Positions 19,018-28,027 of a stretch of DNA of 64,000 bases are shown piece after piece. The notes under the pieces were generated by a model, which was given only the letters and a program-made list of their open reading frames with translations, was not told the origin of the DNA and did no database searches. Origin of the DNA: Cryomorphaceae bacterium (lineage in GTDB: Bacteria > Bacteroidota > Bacteroidia > Flavobacteriales_D > Cryomorphaceae); the NCBI GenBank assembly GCA_003565555.1, contig PXBH01000074.1, forward strand, positions 1-64,000, in the 5' to 3' direction. Position 1 is the first letter of the stretch. Each line of letters begins with the position of its first letter. The position numbers were made by a program, and so were the translations under genes.

Positions 19018-19614
19018 TTACTGTACGTCCAGAGAAAGCACGGCATCCAATGTGATTTCTCCGCCCATGCCTTCGTTATACACGCCGCCGGCCAGCGAGG
19101 CCGCCTGCTTGTCCAATCCTTCCACCAAAAATATCCTCACGGTCTCCCCTCCCGCGGTAGGTTGGGAAAGGGTCCATTGGGTATTGATTCCCAACGGCCT
19201 GTTGTCGGCATCCGCATCTTGGTATTCAAAGGAGGTAACGACGGAATCAGCCGCTGCATTAAATTCATAAAAGACCTGGAAGTCTTCACTGTTGTCCGTA
19301 ATCCGCGGATTGAGCTCAATCACATTATCCGGGTTTTCACGGTCGCTGAAAAAAACGGTCACCGAATATTCGCCTTGGTTGAGCACAAGAACATCGGCCG
19401 TGACGGTATCACCGGCGGCGTCATAAAAGAAATTCTCAGTCTGCCCGCCTGCATCGGGAACTGTAAACGAAATCTGTAAAAAATTGGCCTTTGGGTCGAT
19501 ACGCGAGATATCGCGGATTTCATCATCACCGTCACCGCAAGACTGCAGCAGCAGTACAACTGCGAACAGCGGGAAAGAAAATTTTAAGATAGCTTTCATC
19601 AGATGGGTTTTCAC
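19018..19614 (-). CDS. Hypothetical lipoprotein
   Basis: A 198-residue lipoprotein with signal MKAILKFSFPLFAVVLLL and lipobox LQSC followed by GDGDDE. The beginning may be ATG 19614 or ATG 19599; both keep the signal. The mature domain (NFLQISFTVPDAGGQT, then Asp/Glu-rich beta strands) was not recognised as a named family. It sits beside two DUF4625-type lipoproteins, suggesting a shared surface function such as binding a metal or small ligand; this is inference from context only. Confidence 0.7.
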   Translation of the reverse strand: MKTHLMKAILKFSFPLFAVVLLLQSCGDGDDEIRDISRIDPKANFLQISFTVPDAGGQTENFFYDAAGDTVTADVLVLNQGEYSVTVFFSDRENPDNVIELNPRITDNSEDFQVFYEFNAAADSVVTSFEYQDADADNRPLGINTQWTLSQPTAGGETVRIFLVEGLDKQAASLAGGVYNEGMGGEITLDAVLSLDVQ

Positions 19615-19768
19615 TGTCGATACGGGCGATATGCCTGTATTCGCTTCGAAGATAAATATAAGTCTTCCGGCGGAATAAGGTCAGCGGTGTTTTTTTCCAA
19701 AATGCGCTTTCGTCCGCGGTGAAGGGAAGATTTTTATTGTTATCTCCCGGTTAATTGAAAAGATTGCA

Positions 19769-19776
19769 TACTTTTG
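19769..19776 (+). promoter_or_regulatory. Candidate -7 promoter element of the 19811 lipoprotein gene
   Basis: TACTTTTG matches TAnnTTTG 34 bases before the ATG at 19811. No -33 box is visible at the usual spacing. Its last two bases overlap the palindrome described next. Confidence 0.55.
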
Positions 19777-19789
19777 CAACATTGTTGCA
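19775..19789. promoter_or_regulatory. Palindromic operator candidate
   Basis: TGCAACATTGTTGCA is a perfect 15-base palindrome (arms TGCAAC and GTTGCA, 3-base centre). It overlaps the end of the -7 element and the likely transcription start, the classical position for a repressor. Binding by a Fur-family regulator such as the one at 5084 is a guess. Confidence 0.5.
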
Positions 19790-19810
19790 TTATGAAAAAT
19801 TAAACCAAAC

Positions 19811-20746
19811 ATGAAAAAGACACTTTACGCATTCCTCGCAGCAGGAGCATTGATCTTCACGGCTTGTAACGATGACGATGACGACGGAAACGGCGGCGCC
19901 ATACCGGGTGACACCGATGCACCCGCCATCACTTTTGCCGAAGGGCGCGACTCTTTCAGGCCAAACATGGGCGAGCACAGGTCTGCCGCCACTTCTCACA
20001 TGCACATCCGCTTCAGGGTAACGGATGAAAGTCCGCTCGATGAGGTAACGGCAGCCGTAACCGGACAGGCCACGGGCACACCCTCTGATGCGTATTATCT
20101 GATCAATATCACAGATGTTTACAATTCAGAAGACGCCGAAAGTGCATTCTACTTTCCGGAAGGGAGCACCGAACTTAACGTAGACAGCGATGAAACCGAC
20201 CTTTACTGGTTCGGAAATGCAGCTCGTGAAGAAGTTGACGGCCCGGTACTCGCCGGCCCTTACGATTTCACCGTTTCGGCTCGGGACGCCTTCGGAAACG
20301 AAACATCTGAAGAAGAGCAGGTGCGTCACCGCTTCTACATCAACCGCGCTTACGCGCCGATGGTAGAAGTAACGAACCTGAATGCAGACGATGAATTGGA
20401 CGGCTCAGGAAATGAGCCGCTGATGGTAGAGGGTACGATTGCCAAAGGTGACGGAGACCTCGCCGGGGAGTTGAGCTTTTTGTGGGTTCGCTTGGTAAAT
20501 CATGACAACCACGATGATTTTGCTCCTGCTGAATCGCCTCTGTCGGAAGCGATTTGGGGAAGTTCTTCAAGGATCAATGCCTCGGGCCAACCGGTACCCG
20601 CAGGTGATATCGACATGTCCACCGCTCTCACGGGCGACAACGCGATCACGGTACCCTCGGGCCACGGGCATTATCACCTGATCGTATGGGCGGAGGATGA
20701 GCACGGAAACGTTACACGCACGTCCGTAGACGTTCACGTCGACTAA
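19811..20746 (+). CDS. DUF4625-like lipoprotein
   Basis: A 311-residue lipoprotein with signal MKKTLYAFLAAGALIF, lipobox FTAC and an acidic NDDDDDG stretch after the Cys. Two beta-rich halves follow; His-containing segments SHMHIRFRVTD and HGHYHLIVWAEDEHG could bind metal. The family resembles DUF4625. It is divergent from the other two lipoprotein genes and has its own promoter, palindromic operator candidate and a strong terminator. A metal-related role is inference from the His clusters and the operator. Confidence 0.75.
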   Translation: MKKTLYAFLAAGALIFTACNDDDDDGNGGAIPGDTDAPAITFAEGRDSFRPNMGEHRSAATSHMHIRFRVTDESPLDEVTAAVTGQATGTPSDAYYLINITDVYNSEDAESAFYFPEGSTELNVDSDETDLYWFGNAAREEVDGPVLAGPYDFTVSARDAFGNETSEEEQVRHRFYINRAYAPMVEVTNLNADDELDGSGNEPLMVEGTIAKGDGDLAGELSFLWVRLVNHDNHDDFAPAESPLSEAIWGSSSRINASGQPVPAGDIDMSTALTGDNAITVPSGHGHYHLIVWAEDEHGNVTRTSVDVHVD

Positions 20747-20775
20747 AATTATTTGTGGTTGACGATTGGTACAAA

Positions 20776-20803
20776 AGCGCAGGCCAGAAGGCCTGCGCTT
20801 TTT
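20776..20803 (+). terminator. Bidirectional intrinsic terminator
   Basis: Perfect 10-bp stem AGCGCAGGCC/GGCCTGCGCT with an AGAA loop, followed by TTTTT on the plus strand and preceded by AAAA, so it can stop both the lipoprotein gene and the convergent GNAT gene. Confidence 0.85.
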
Positions 20804-21273
20804 CATTGCAACAGACTCAAACACATCTTCCTGTGCGGGCCGATATTCGGAATTTCGAAGGTCTCACCCCGCCCGTAAAATCCTGCGCGGGCGTAAAATG
20901 ATACCGCGCTTTCGCGTGCATTGCACCATACAAGATCCGCTCCCTGACCCCGGCACACGTCCAGAGCAGCACCCAGCAGGGTTGTACCGCAGCCTGTGCC
21001 GCGAAAAATCGCTCGTGTTGCCATACCCCGAAGTTGATAAGGTTTCATCGCGTTTACATCCCGCAGTGCAACACGGTAAAGCGATACAATTCCGGCGGCC
21101 TCTCCATCATCGGAAAGCGCCAGCAGATGAACGGTCGAAGCATCCTCATCGCCCGGAAAAATACACTCAGCCATCTCGCGTCCCGGTCTGAGCACTTCGG
21201 AGCGAATCGGGTACAGCTCTTCAGGTTCAGCCCGCTTTACCCGGTATATTTGATTGTGCTTGACCTCCTTCAT
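20803..21273 (-). CDS. GNAT family N-acetyltransferase
   Basis: A 156-residue GNAT protein. The acetyl-CoA-binding motif A appears as QLRGMATRAIFRGTGCGTTLL, with an ARAGFYGRGETFE segment near the C-terminus typical of motif B. The acceptor substrate is not predictable. It starts 13 bases after the Mpo1-like stop, so the two form a small operon downstream of, but terminated apart from, the NQR genes. Confidence 0.88.
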   Translation of the reverse strand: MKEVKHNQIYRVKRAEPEELYPIRSEVLRPGREMAECIFPGDEDASTVHLLALSDDGEAAGIVSLYRVALRDVNAMKPYQLRGMATRAIFRGTGCGTTLLGAALDVCRGQGADLVWCNARESAVSFYARAGFYGRGETFEIPNIGPHRKMCLSLLQ

Positions 21274-21286
21274 GATTTCGCGGAGA

Positions 21287-21763
21287 TTAAAACCGAATAC
21301 CCGCCTTGCGGTAAATGAAATGCAGCAACCACGCGGGGCCGATCATCAAAAATTTCAGATCGTCAAAGAAGGATGGCTTTGCACCCTCGATCTTATGACC
21401 GATAAACTGGCCGATCCAGCTTAAGACAAAAACTGCAGTGAAAAATACCCACGCATCACCTCCGAAAGTAGCGTGGGAAGCCTTAACGAACCAAAGCATT
21501 AAGGCCGAAACTACCGCCATACCGAGGGCAATGCTGCCCGAAAGCCTGAGGAAGAAAAACACGCCGAAAAGCACGAGAACCGTACCGAAATGAACGTAAG
21601 GCACCCATCCGGCTTGCAGGTGTTCCTGCACAAATCCGAACGGGATTAAGGACAGAAGCCCGAGAATTGAGAAGAAAATCAAGGGAACACATACCCAGTG
21701 TACCGCTTTGTTGACGGGATTTTGATGACTCTCACCGTACTTATCAAACCAATCATGGATCGT
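21287..21763 (-). CDS. Mpo1/DUF962 family membrane protein
   Basis: A 158-residue integral membrane protein of the Mpo1 (yeast YGL010w) family, whose yeast member is an Fe(II)-dependent 2-hydroxy fatty acid dioxygenase. Visible family features are the N-terminal WFDKYGESHQNPVNKAVHW, with conserved histidines, and the late GHKIEGAKPSFFDDL, separated by about four transmembrane helices. ATG 21763 gives the usual N-terminus (MTIHDWFDKYG) although the frame is open to 21808. The bacterial substrate is unknown. Confidence 0.85.
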   Translation of the reverse strand, partial: TIHDWFDKYGESHQNPVNKAVHWVCVPLIFFSILGLLSLIPFGFVQEHLQAGWVPYVHFGTVLVLFGVFFFLRLSGSIALGMAVVSALMLWFVKASHATFGGDAWVFFTAVFVLSWIGQFIGHKIEGAKPSFFDDLKFLMIGPAWLLHFIYRKAGIRF

Positions 21764-21816
21764 CATAGGCTGAAGATTTACTTTTGAAAGTACAAAATTC
21801 CGGCCCATTCAGAGGC

Positions 21817-21850
21817 AAAAAAAAGCCCGATCGGCGGATACCGATCGGGC
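21817..21850 (-). terminator. Intrinsic terminator of the nqr operon
   Basis: A 10-bp stem GCCCGATCGG/CCGATCGGGC with a 6-base loop, followed on the minus strand by eight T. It lies 25 bases after the nqrF stop. Confidence 0.9.
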
Positions 21851-21875
21851 ACAAGTCCTTCAATGACGCGGCGTA

Positions 21876-23171
21876 TTAACCTCCGAAGTCGTCAAAAGCC
21901 ACATTTTCCGGAGGTACGCCCCAGTCATCCACCATCTTAAGCACGGCGGCGTTCATGAGCGGCGGACCGCAGAAATAGAATTCGATATCTTCCGGAGCAT
22001 CGTGGTGGTTCAGATATTGATCGATCACCGCTTGGTGCACAAATCCCGTAAATCCGTCACCTTCGTCATCCAGGCTCTTTTTTTCCTTCCAATTGTCTTC
22101 CGGGAGGGGCTCGGACAGTACGACGTGAAAGGTAAAGTTGGGAAACTGCTCCTCAATTTTACGGAAGTGATCGAGATAAAACAATTCGCGCTTGGAACGT
22201 CCACCGTACCAGTATGATACTTTCCTGTCCGTCTTCAGCGTGTGGAAGAGGTGGAAGAGGTGAGAACGCATGGGCGCCATCCCCGCACCGCCGCCGATGT
22301 AAAGCATTTCGGCGTCGGTTTCTTTGATAAAGAATTCACCGTAGGGCCCTGATATGGTGACTTTATCGCCCGGTTTGCGAGAGAATACATAAGAAGAGCA
22401 AATGCCGGGATTTACATCCATCCACTTGTTCTTTGCACGGTCCCACGGCGGAGTGGCGATACGGATGTTGAGCATAATAATGTTGCCCTCCGCAGGGTGA
22501 TTGGCCATAGAATAAGCCCTGAAAATCTCTTCAGGGTTCTTCATTTTCAGGTCCCAAAGTCCGAATTTATCCCACTCGCCTTTGAAGTCCATCGGGTCGC
22601 GGCCCAATTCGGGGTGAGAAGTGATGTCCATATCTTTGAAGTCCACCACACAGGGAGGAACATCAATCTGAATATAACCTCCCGCTTCAAAATCGAGGTT
22701 TTCTCCTTCGGGAAGCTTCACCACAAATTCTTTGATAAAGGAAGCCACATTGTAGTTCGAAACCACTTCGCACTCCCACTTCTTAATTCCGAAAATTTCT
22801 TCCGGAATTTCAATTTTCATGTCCTGTTTTACCTTCACCTGACATCCGAGTCTCCAGTTTTCGCTGATTTCCTTTCGGGAAAAATAAGGCGCTTCGGTGG
22901 GCAGAATTTCTCCTCCGCCCTCCAAAACGCGGCATTTGCACATGGCGCAGGTTCCGCCTCCTCCGCATGCAGAGGGCAGGAAGATTTTTTGGTTACTCAA
23001 GGTGGTCAGGATAGTATCTCCCGCATCAACCTCCACGGTTTTTTCTCCGTTAATCTCCAACTTCACGGCACCTGAAGGTGAGAGCTTGGACTTCGCGAAG
23101 AGCAGTACACTCACGAGAAGCAAGACCAAAACCATAAAGGCGCCTATCGTAGCAATAATTGTGGTGGTCAT
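21876..23171 (-). CDS. nqrF: Na+-translocating NADH:quinone reductase subunit F
   Basis: Electron-entry subunit of Na+-NQR, oxidising NADH through FAD and a [2Fe-2S] cluster. It has one N-terminal transmembrane helix, then a plant-type ferredoxin domain with [10 protein letters not shown] and a distal LGC (four cysteine ligands), then a ferredoxin-reductase domain with the FAD motif RAYSMAN, GPYGEFF and a C-terminal NAD region ending YFCGPPLM. The 431 residues and the last-gene position match the family. A terminator follows. Confidence 0.97.
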   Translation of the reverse strand: MTTTIIATIGAFMVLVLLLVSVLLFAKSKLSPSGAVKLEINGEKTVEVDAGDTILTTLSNQKIFLPSACGGGGTCAMCKCRVLEGGGEILPTEAPYFSRKEISENWRLGCQVKVKQDMKIEIPEEIFGIKKWECEVVSNYNVASFIKEFVVKLPEGENLDFEAGGYIQIDVPPCVVDFKDMDITSHPELGRDPMDFKGEWDKFGLWDLKMKNPEEIFRAYSMANHPAEGNIIMLNIRIATPPWDRAKNKWMDVNPGICSSYVFSRKPGDKVTISGPYGEFFIKETDAEMLYIGGGAGMAPMRSHLFHLFHTLKTDRKVSYWYGGRSKRELFYLDHFRKIEEQFPNFTFHVVLSEPLPEDNWKEKKSLDDEGDGFTGFVHQAVIDQYLNHHDAPEDIEFYFCGPPLMNAAVLKMVDDWGVPPENVAFDDFGG

Positions 23172-23211
23172 TTGATGATCTTTTTCTTAAAATGAAACAA
23201 TGGAAAAGCCT

Positions 23212-23826
23212 TTAAAGTTCGATTCCCATAAAGGCCATGAAAGCAATGCCCATCAAGCCTGTAATGATGAAGGTGATACCCAGTCCGCGCAAGGGAGCCG
23301 GAACATTGGAGTAACGGATTTTTTCGCGGATGGCGGCAATCCCGACGATGGCCAGAAGCCATCCCACTCCGCTTCCGAGTCCGAATACCGTGGCATCACC
23401 GATGCCGGTATACTGACGCTCCTGCATGAAGAGTGAACCTCCGAGTATGGCACAGTTTACCGCAATCAGAGGCAGGAAAATTCCCAGCGCTCCGTAGAGT
23501 GCGGGTGCAAACTTCTCAACGATCATCTCAACAAGCTGCACCATGGATGCAATCACCGCGATGAACATAATAAACGAGAGAAAGCTCAAATCAACGGTGG
23601 CGAAAGAAGGATCCAACCAAACCAAGGCACCCTCGGCGAGGACGAAGTTTTCCAAAAGGTAATTGATCGGTACCGTAATTCCCAGCACAAAGATGACTGC
23701 AAATCCCAAACCGACCGCGGTCTGAACCGTTTTAGAAACGGCGAGATAAGAACACATACCGAGAAAGTATGCGAAAATCATGTTGTCGATAAAGATCGAC
23801 TTAACGAAAATATTCAGTGCTTCCAT
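23212..23826 (-). CDS. nqrE: Na+-translocating NADH:quinone reductase subunit E
   Basis: A 204-residue hydrophobic subunit with six transmembrane helices; pairs with NqrD as inverted-topology homologues that hold an Fe centre at their interface. Segments [20 protein letters not shown] and [11 protein letters not shown] (each with the conserved Cys) are typical. It lies six bases after nqrD. Confidence 0.96.
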   Translation of the reverse strand: MEALNIFVKSIFIDNMIFAYFLGMCSYLAVSKTVQTAVGLGFAVIFVLGITVPINYLLENFVLAEGALVWLDPSFATVDLSFLSFIMFIAVIASMVQLVEMIVEKFAPALYGALGIFLPLIAVNCAILGGSLFMQERQYTGIGDATVFGLGSGVGWLLAIVGIAAIREKIRYSNVPAPLRGLGITFIITGLMGIAFMAFMGIEL

Positions 23827-23832
23827 GGCTGA

Positions 23833-24534
23833 TTAATTCTCTTCAATAAGTTTTCTGTTGCGTGCACGCTGCACCCATATGATGATTCCTACGACAATGA
23901 GGGCCATCGGGGGCAAAATCATCAGGTTGTTGTTCATGTAGCCGAATTCGAAGAAGCCTTCGGGAACAAATTTGATTTGGCCTACACCCGGGAAGCTGAT
24001 TGCCCCGGAGCCGAACACTTCACGTGCCACAGCCACCGCCACAAGAATCCAGGCATAGCCCATGGCATTTCCGATCCCGTCGAGGGCAGAAGGAAAGACC
24101 TTATTGCCCATGGCAAAAGCCTCAAAGCGGCCCATGATAATGCAGTTCGTAATGATCAGTCCGACAAATACAGAAAGACGCTCACTGATGTCGGGGAGGA
24201 AAGCTTTGAGAATTTCATTCACCAAAATCACCAGAGCTGCGACTACCACCAACTGAACAATAATTCGAATCCGAGACGGAATCACATTTCGGAAGACCGA
24301 AATAATCATGTTTCCGAACAGCATTACAAACACGACGGAGAGGGACATTACGACCGCCTGCTGAACCTGTACGGTAATCGCAAGTGCGGAGCAGATACCC
24401 AGTACCTGCACGGTGATCGGGTTGTCATCGTCCAAAGGGTCGGTGAGCAATCTTTTATTCTTCGCGGAAAACAGGGGCTCTTTGGGAACCGCTACATCCT
24501 GAACTGCTTCTTTTTCAAGTGTCTCTGTGCTCAT
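23833..24534 (-). CDS. nqrD: Na+-translocating NADH:quinone reductase subunit D
   Basis: A 233-residue subunit with six predicted helices. LTDPLDDDNPITVQVLGICSALAIT and the NCIIMGRFEAFAMGN segment carry the conserved cysteines of the NqrD/NqrE pair. Its start overlaps the nqrC stop by four bases (translational coupling). The N-terminal tail of about 25 residues is slightly longer than in Vibrio. Confidence 0.96.
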   Translation of the reverse strand: MSTETLEKEAVQDVAVPKEPLFSAKNKRLLTDPLDDDNPITVQVLGICSALAITVQVQQAVVMSLSVVFVMLFGNMIISVFRNVIPSRIRIIVQLVVVAALVILVNEILKAFLPDISERLSVFVGLIITNCIIMGRFEAFAMGNKVFPSALDGIGNAMGYAWILVAVAVAREVFGSGAISFPGVGQIKFVPEGFFEFGYMNNNLMILPPMALIVVGIIIWVQRARNRKLIEEN

Positions 24535-25295
24535 TGCAATTCGCTTACGTTTGTTTTTTGGCTTTGAAAGTATCGGTCATAAACGCTGAAGGTGCGCCGC
24601 ATCATTTCTTGGACACCTACACTCGTGATGGTTCCGCCGGTGATACCGTCCACGGCATGGGGATTCGATGAGGTATCCCCGCTTTTCTTCACATCAATGG
24701 AAACCAAGTTTCCGCTGCTGTCATAAATCTGCTTGCCTTCAAAAGGCTCTTGGAAAAATCCTTCCGAAATTTCCGCACCCAAACCGGGCGTTTCGGATTT
24801 GTGTGCGAAAACCGCTCCGAAAATGGTGTTGTAATCTCCCTCCAGGGCTACGTACCCCCAGATGGGACCCCAGAGTCCTTTACCCACCATAGGTACTACC
24901 ACCAAATCGGTGCCGTTCACCTCCGCAAGATATGCGGGGTAGCGCCGGTCTTCAGGCTTCATTTTGGGATCGCGGTATTCTTTCTGGACATCCACGTTAA
25001 AGGGGTCTTCTTCGTCTTGCGCATCCACTTCGCCGTCGCGTCTTGCAATGACTTCACCGTTGTAATTCAGCGTAATGCGCTCTCGTATCGTTTTGTAAAA
25101 CATCTCTGCGGCATTGGTCCTGTCCGCCTCAACGCCCACAGAACTGAGGATACTCATCATATCTTTCTGAATGGCGTTTTCCACCTGACGGGGCTTCAAT
25201 GACATCGCAGCAAAGGAGAGCGCTGCGCCCACTACCACAACCATCGCTATAGCAAAGATGAAAGTAAATGCGTTGCTGTTTTTATCGATCGCCAT
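24531..25295 (-). CDS. nqrC: Na+-translocating NADH:quinone reductase subunit C
   Basis: Periplasmic FMN-bearing subunit, 254 residues. An N-terminal transmembrane helix (FTFIFAIAMVVVVGAALSF) precedes the FMN-binding domain. The covalent flavin site is DGITGGTITS, corresponding to the S(T)GAT-type flavinylation motif with the acceptor threonine. A flavin transferase (ApbE) is needed but not in the window. It starts three bases after nqrB. Confidence 0.95.
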   Translation of the reverse strand: MAIDKNSNAFTFIFAIAMVVVVGAALSFAAMSLKPRQVENAIQKDMMSILSSVGVEADRTNAAEMFYKTIRERITLNYNGEVIARRDGEVDAQDEEDPFNVDVQKEYRDPKMKPEDRRYPAYLAEVNGTDLVVVPMVGKGLWGPIWGYVALEGDYNTIFGAVFAHKSETPGLGAEISEGFFQEPFEGKQIYDSSGNLVSIDVKKSGDTSSNPHAVDGITGGTITSVGVQEMMRRTFSVYDRYFQSQKTNVSELQ

Positions 25296-25297
25296 GA

Positions 25298-26509
25298 TTA
25301 CGCTGCTTTTACGGTTTTAAATCTTTTCAAACGCTTATTGATGTTGCCTTGTACCACATAGTGGTCTACTGTGGGCGCCATCACATTCATGAAGAGAATG
25401 GCCATCATAATTCCCTCGGGGTAAGCGGGGTTAACAACGCGAATAAGTATACCCAAGAGGCCGATAAGAAAGCCGTAAATCACTTTTCCGCGCGTTGTTT
25501 GGGCGGCCGATACAGGATCCGTAGCCATAAATACTACACCGAAAAGGAAGCCTCCCATGACGAGCTGTTGCCACCAGGGCACTTGCAAATAAAGATTTTC
25601 GGGAAAGTAGGCCGGACCGATAAGATTAAAGATAAAACCCATCACAGCACCACCTAAGATGCCCCACAAAATGATACGCCAACTGGCGACACCCGTAAAG
25701 ATCAACATCGCCGCACCGATCAGGATGGCCAGTGCCGAGGTCTCACCGATAGAACCGGGAATGAGTCCGATAAAAGACGCCATGAAACTGTCTGCCGCAC
25801 TTGCATAGGCCTGTCCTGTCACGTCCGTGAAAGCGGCCCCTTTTTCAACGGCCTGCCCCAAAAGGGTTTCACCGGTATATCCGTCTACAGGGGTTCGGTC
25901 TCCGGTCGTGCTGATCCAAACCTTGTTGCCCGACATCTCGGTGGGATAGGCGAAGAAGATAAACGCACGCGCCGTAAGGGCCACATTAAGGATGTTCATC
26001 CCCGTGCCGCCAAACACTTCTTTCACGAATATCACAGAAAAGGCGGTCGCCACTCCCACCATCCACAGGGGTACATCTACGGGCATAATGAGGGGAATCA
26101 ACATTCCCGAAACGAGAAAACCTTCGTAGATGGCATGTCCTTTCTTGATGCAAAAAATAAATTCGATCCCGAGTCCTACGCCGTAGGAAACAATAATAAG
26201 GGGAATGAGCTTCCCGAATCCGAAAAGCGCCATCTCCAAGAAGGTCGCATCGACCCCCATGGCAGCAAAGTGCTGATAGCCCAAATTGTAGACCCCAAAA
26301 AGCAAAGCCGGAACCATCGCCAGAATCACCAAAAACATGGTGCGCTTCATATCGATGGCGTCGCGTACGTGCGCCCCTGTCTTCGTCGTGTGGTCGGGGA
26401 CGAAGGCGAAGGTTTCGAGGGCGTCGTACATCGGCCAGTACTTCTCTAGTTTTCCGCCTTTCTCAAATGCCGGCCGCACTTTTCCGAGTAAATTGTCAAC
26501 TGCTTTCAC
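25298..26509 (-). CDS. nqrB: Na+-translocating NADH:quinone reductase subunit B
   Basis: Main membrane and sodium-channel subunit, about 403 residues and ten helices. The covalent FMN motif appears as DGYTGETLL. GTG 26509, preceded by GGAAG, gives the normal N-terminus VKAVDNLLGKVRPAFEKGGK; the frame is open to 26602 but that would overlap nqrA heavily. It is 17 bases after the nqrA stop. Confidence 0.95.
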   Translation of the reverse strand: MKAVDNLLGKVRPAFEKGGKLEKYWPMYDALETFAFVPDHTTKTGAHVRDAIDMKRTMFLVILAMVPALLFGVYNLGYQHFAAMGVDATFLEMALFGFGKLIPLIIVSYGVGLGIEFIFCIKKGHAIYEGFLVSGMLIPLIMPVDVPLWMVGVATAFSVIFVKEVFGGTGMNILNVALTARAFIFFAYPTEMSGNKVWISTTGDRTPVDGYTGETLLGQAVEKGAAFTDVTGQAYASAADSFMASFIGLIPGSIGETSALAILIGAAMLIFTGVASWRIILWGILGGAVMGFIFNLIGPAYFPENLYLQVPWWQQLVMGGFLFGVVFMATDPVSAAQTTRGKVIYGFLIGLLGILIRVVNPAYPEGIMMAILFMNVMAPTVDHYVVQGNINKRLKRFKTVKAA

Positions 26510-26526
26510 TTCGTTCTTCCTTTTAG

Positions 26527-27882
26527 TTATGCTGCAAATTCTTTCTTCATATCCGCTAAGCCCTGCCGTACCACATCTTGGATATTGATTTTCGAGGTGC
26601 ATACAAACTCACACAGGGCAAAATCTTCTGCATCTACCTCGTAGATGCCCAACTTCTCCATAGAATCGATATCGTTGATCATGATGGCTTTGATCAACTG
26701 CATGGGGTAAATATCAAAAGGAAACACCTGCTCCAGCTCCCCCGTGACAACGAAAGCGCGTTGCTCTCCGTTCAGGTTGGTGTCCAGCTTATACCTCTTC
26801 TTCGGAAAAAGCCAACTGGGATACGCCTTTGAGAGACTGAACTTGTCCAGTCCGGGAGAAAGCCAACCTTCCGTAATCATGAATTTCTTTTGGTCGCCCT
26901 CGGGAATGACCGTCATCTGGGTGCTGTAAAATCCCAAGAAGCCTTCAGGTTCCGTTTTGGCACCCGTGAGCACATTCCCGGAAATAATGCGCACGTTTCC
27001 TTCTTTCAGCTTACCGTCGGTAACGGACTTGGTCAGGGCGCCGATGCGTGTGGTGTAATATTGCGGAGCCTTCGTTTCCGATCCGGTGAGGGCAATGGTG
27101 CGTTTTGCATCAAACTTACCCGAGGTCAGGCAGCGTCCGATCATCACTACATCCAAGGGGTTTACCGTCCACACGATTTCTCCTTTATTTATCGGATTGG
27201 TATGGTGGATAAGCACGCCGACATTCCCCGCGGGATGCGGACCGCTCACCGTGTGTTTCACCACACCTTCGATGTCATCAAAAAAGGTTTCACCCTTCTT
27301 CACCCCCATGTGAACCTCACCGCCGGAAAGTAGGTTAAGGGCATCCATTCCCGTTTGAAAATGGGCCTTCTCCTCCCCGACCGAGAAAGCCGTATCAGGC
27401 GCCAGAGGGGATGAATCGTAGGTAGAAACGTAAATGTCTCGCGGTGTATCCTCGGGGTTGGCAATCACTCCGTAGGGGCGTTGCTTGACGAAGGGCCAGA
27501 GTCCCGACTCCTGAAGCAGCTTCACAAGGCCGTCCCTGTCTTGAGAGGATTTCGACCATGTCGGAAAGGATTTGTACTTGATTTCCTTATCGGCCAAAAC
27601 CTTAACGGCAAGAATCTTCCGCTTAGCTCCGCGCATGATTTCTACGACCTCGCCGCTCACGGGAGAGACAAAGAGAACGTCTTCACGCTGCTTGTCGAAG
27701 AAGAGTGGCGAACCCGCCTCAACTTCCGCACCTTCCTTTACCGTGAGTTTCGGCACAACACCGAAAAAATCGTCGGGCTGAAGCGCATAGATTTCAGAAT
27801 TTCCCGCAGGACTTACCTTCTGTTCGGCTTGGCCGACCAGCTTAATGTCCAAACCTTTCTTTACTTTTACCGCCTTTGACAT
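26527..27882 (-). CDS. nqrA: Na+-translocating NADH:quinone reductase subunit A
   Basis: First gene of the six-gene nqr operon (A-B-C-D-E-F order intact). The 451-residue soluble subunit begins KVKKGLDIKLVGQAEQ and contains the HTVSGPHPAGNVGVLIHH segment typical of NqrA, which contributes to quinone binding. A -7 element lies at 27912-27919 and a palindromic operator candidate about 95 bases upstream. Confidence 0.96.
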   Translation of the reverse strand: MSKAVKVKKGLDIKLVGQAEQKVSPAGNSEIYALQPDDFFGVVPKLTVKEGAEVEAGSPLFFDKQREDVLFVSPVSGEVVEIMRGAKRKILAVKVLADKEIKYKSFPTWSKSSQDRDGLVKLLQESGLWPFVKQRPYGVIANPEDTPRDIYVSTYDSSPLAPDTAFSVGEEKAHFQTGMDALNLLSGGEVHMGVKKGETFFDDIEGVVKHTVSGPHPAGNVGVLIHHTNPINKGEIVWTVNPLDVVMIGRCLTSGKFDAKRTIALTGSETKAPQYYTTRIGALTKSVTDGKLKEGNVRIISGNVLTGAKTEPEGFLGFYSTQMTVIPEGDQKKFMITEGWLSPGLDKFSLSKAYPSWLFPKKRYKLDTNLNGEQRAFVVTGELEQVFPFDIYPMQLIKAIMINDIDSMEKLGIYEVDAEDFALCEFVCTSKINIQDVVRQGLADMKKEFAA

Positions 27883-27911
27883 GCGTTTGAAAAGGGTTAA
27901 AATTTTGGGGG

Positions 27912-27919
27912 CAAATGTA
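27912..27919 (-). promoter_or_regulatory. Candidate -7 promoter element of the nqr operon
   Basis: On the minus strand TACATTTG matches TAnnTTTG 30 bases before the nqrA ATG. No obvious -33 box. Confidence 0.55.
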
Positions 27920-27976
27920 AGAATTGTTTCTGTTTACCCCACCGTTGAGACCACGGTATCGGAAGCCCCCGATTTA

Positions 27977-27995
27977 ATTTAGACTCGTTCTAAAT
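27977..27995. promoter_or_regulatory. Palindromic operator candidate between nqrA and the T9SS plug gene
   Basis: ATTTAGActcgtTCTAAAT: perfect 7-base inverted arms around a 5-base centre in the divergent promoter region. It is 33 bases before the plug-protein ATG and about 58 bases from the nqrA -7 element, so it could control either or both. The cognate regulator is unknown. Confidence 0.5.
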
Positions 27996-28027
27996 ACTAT
28001 TTTCGAACGCATCCTGTTTTGGTAATA

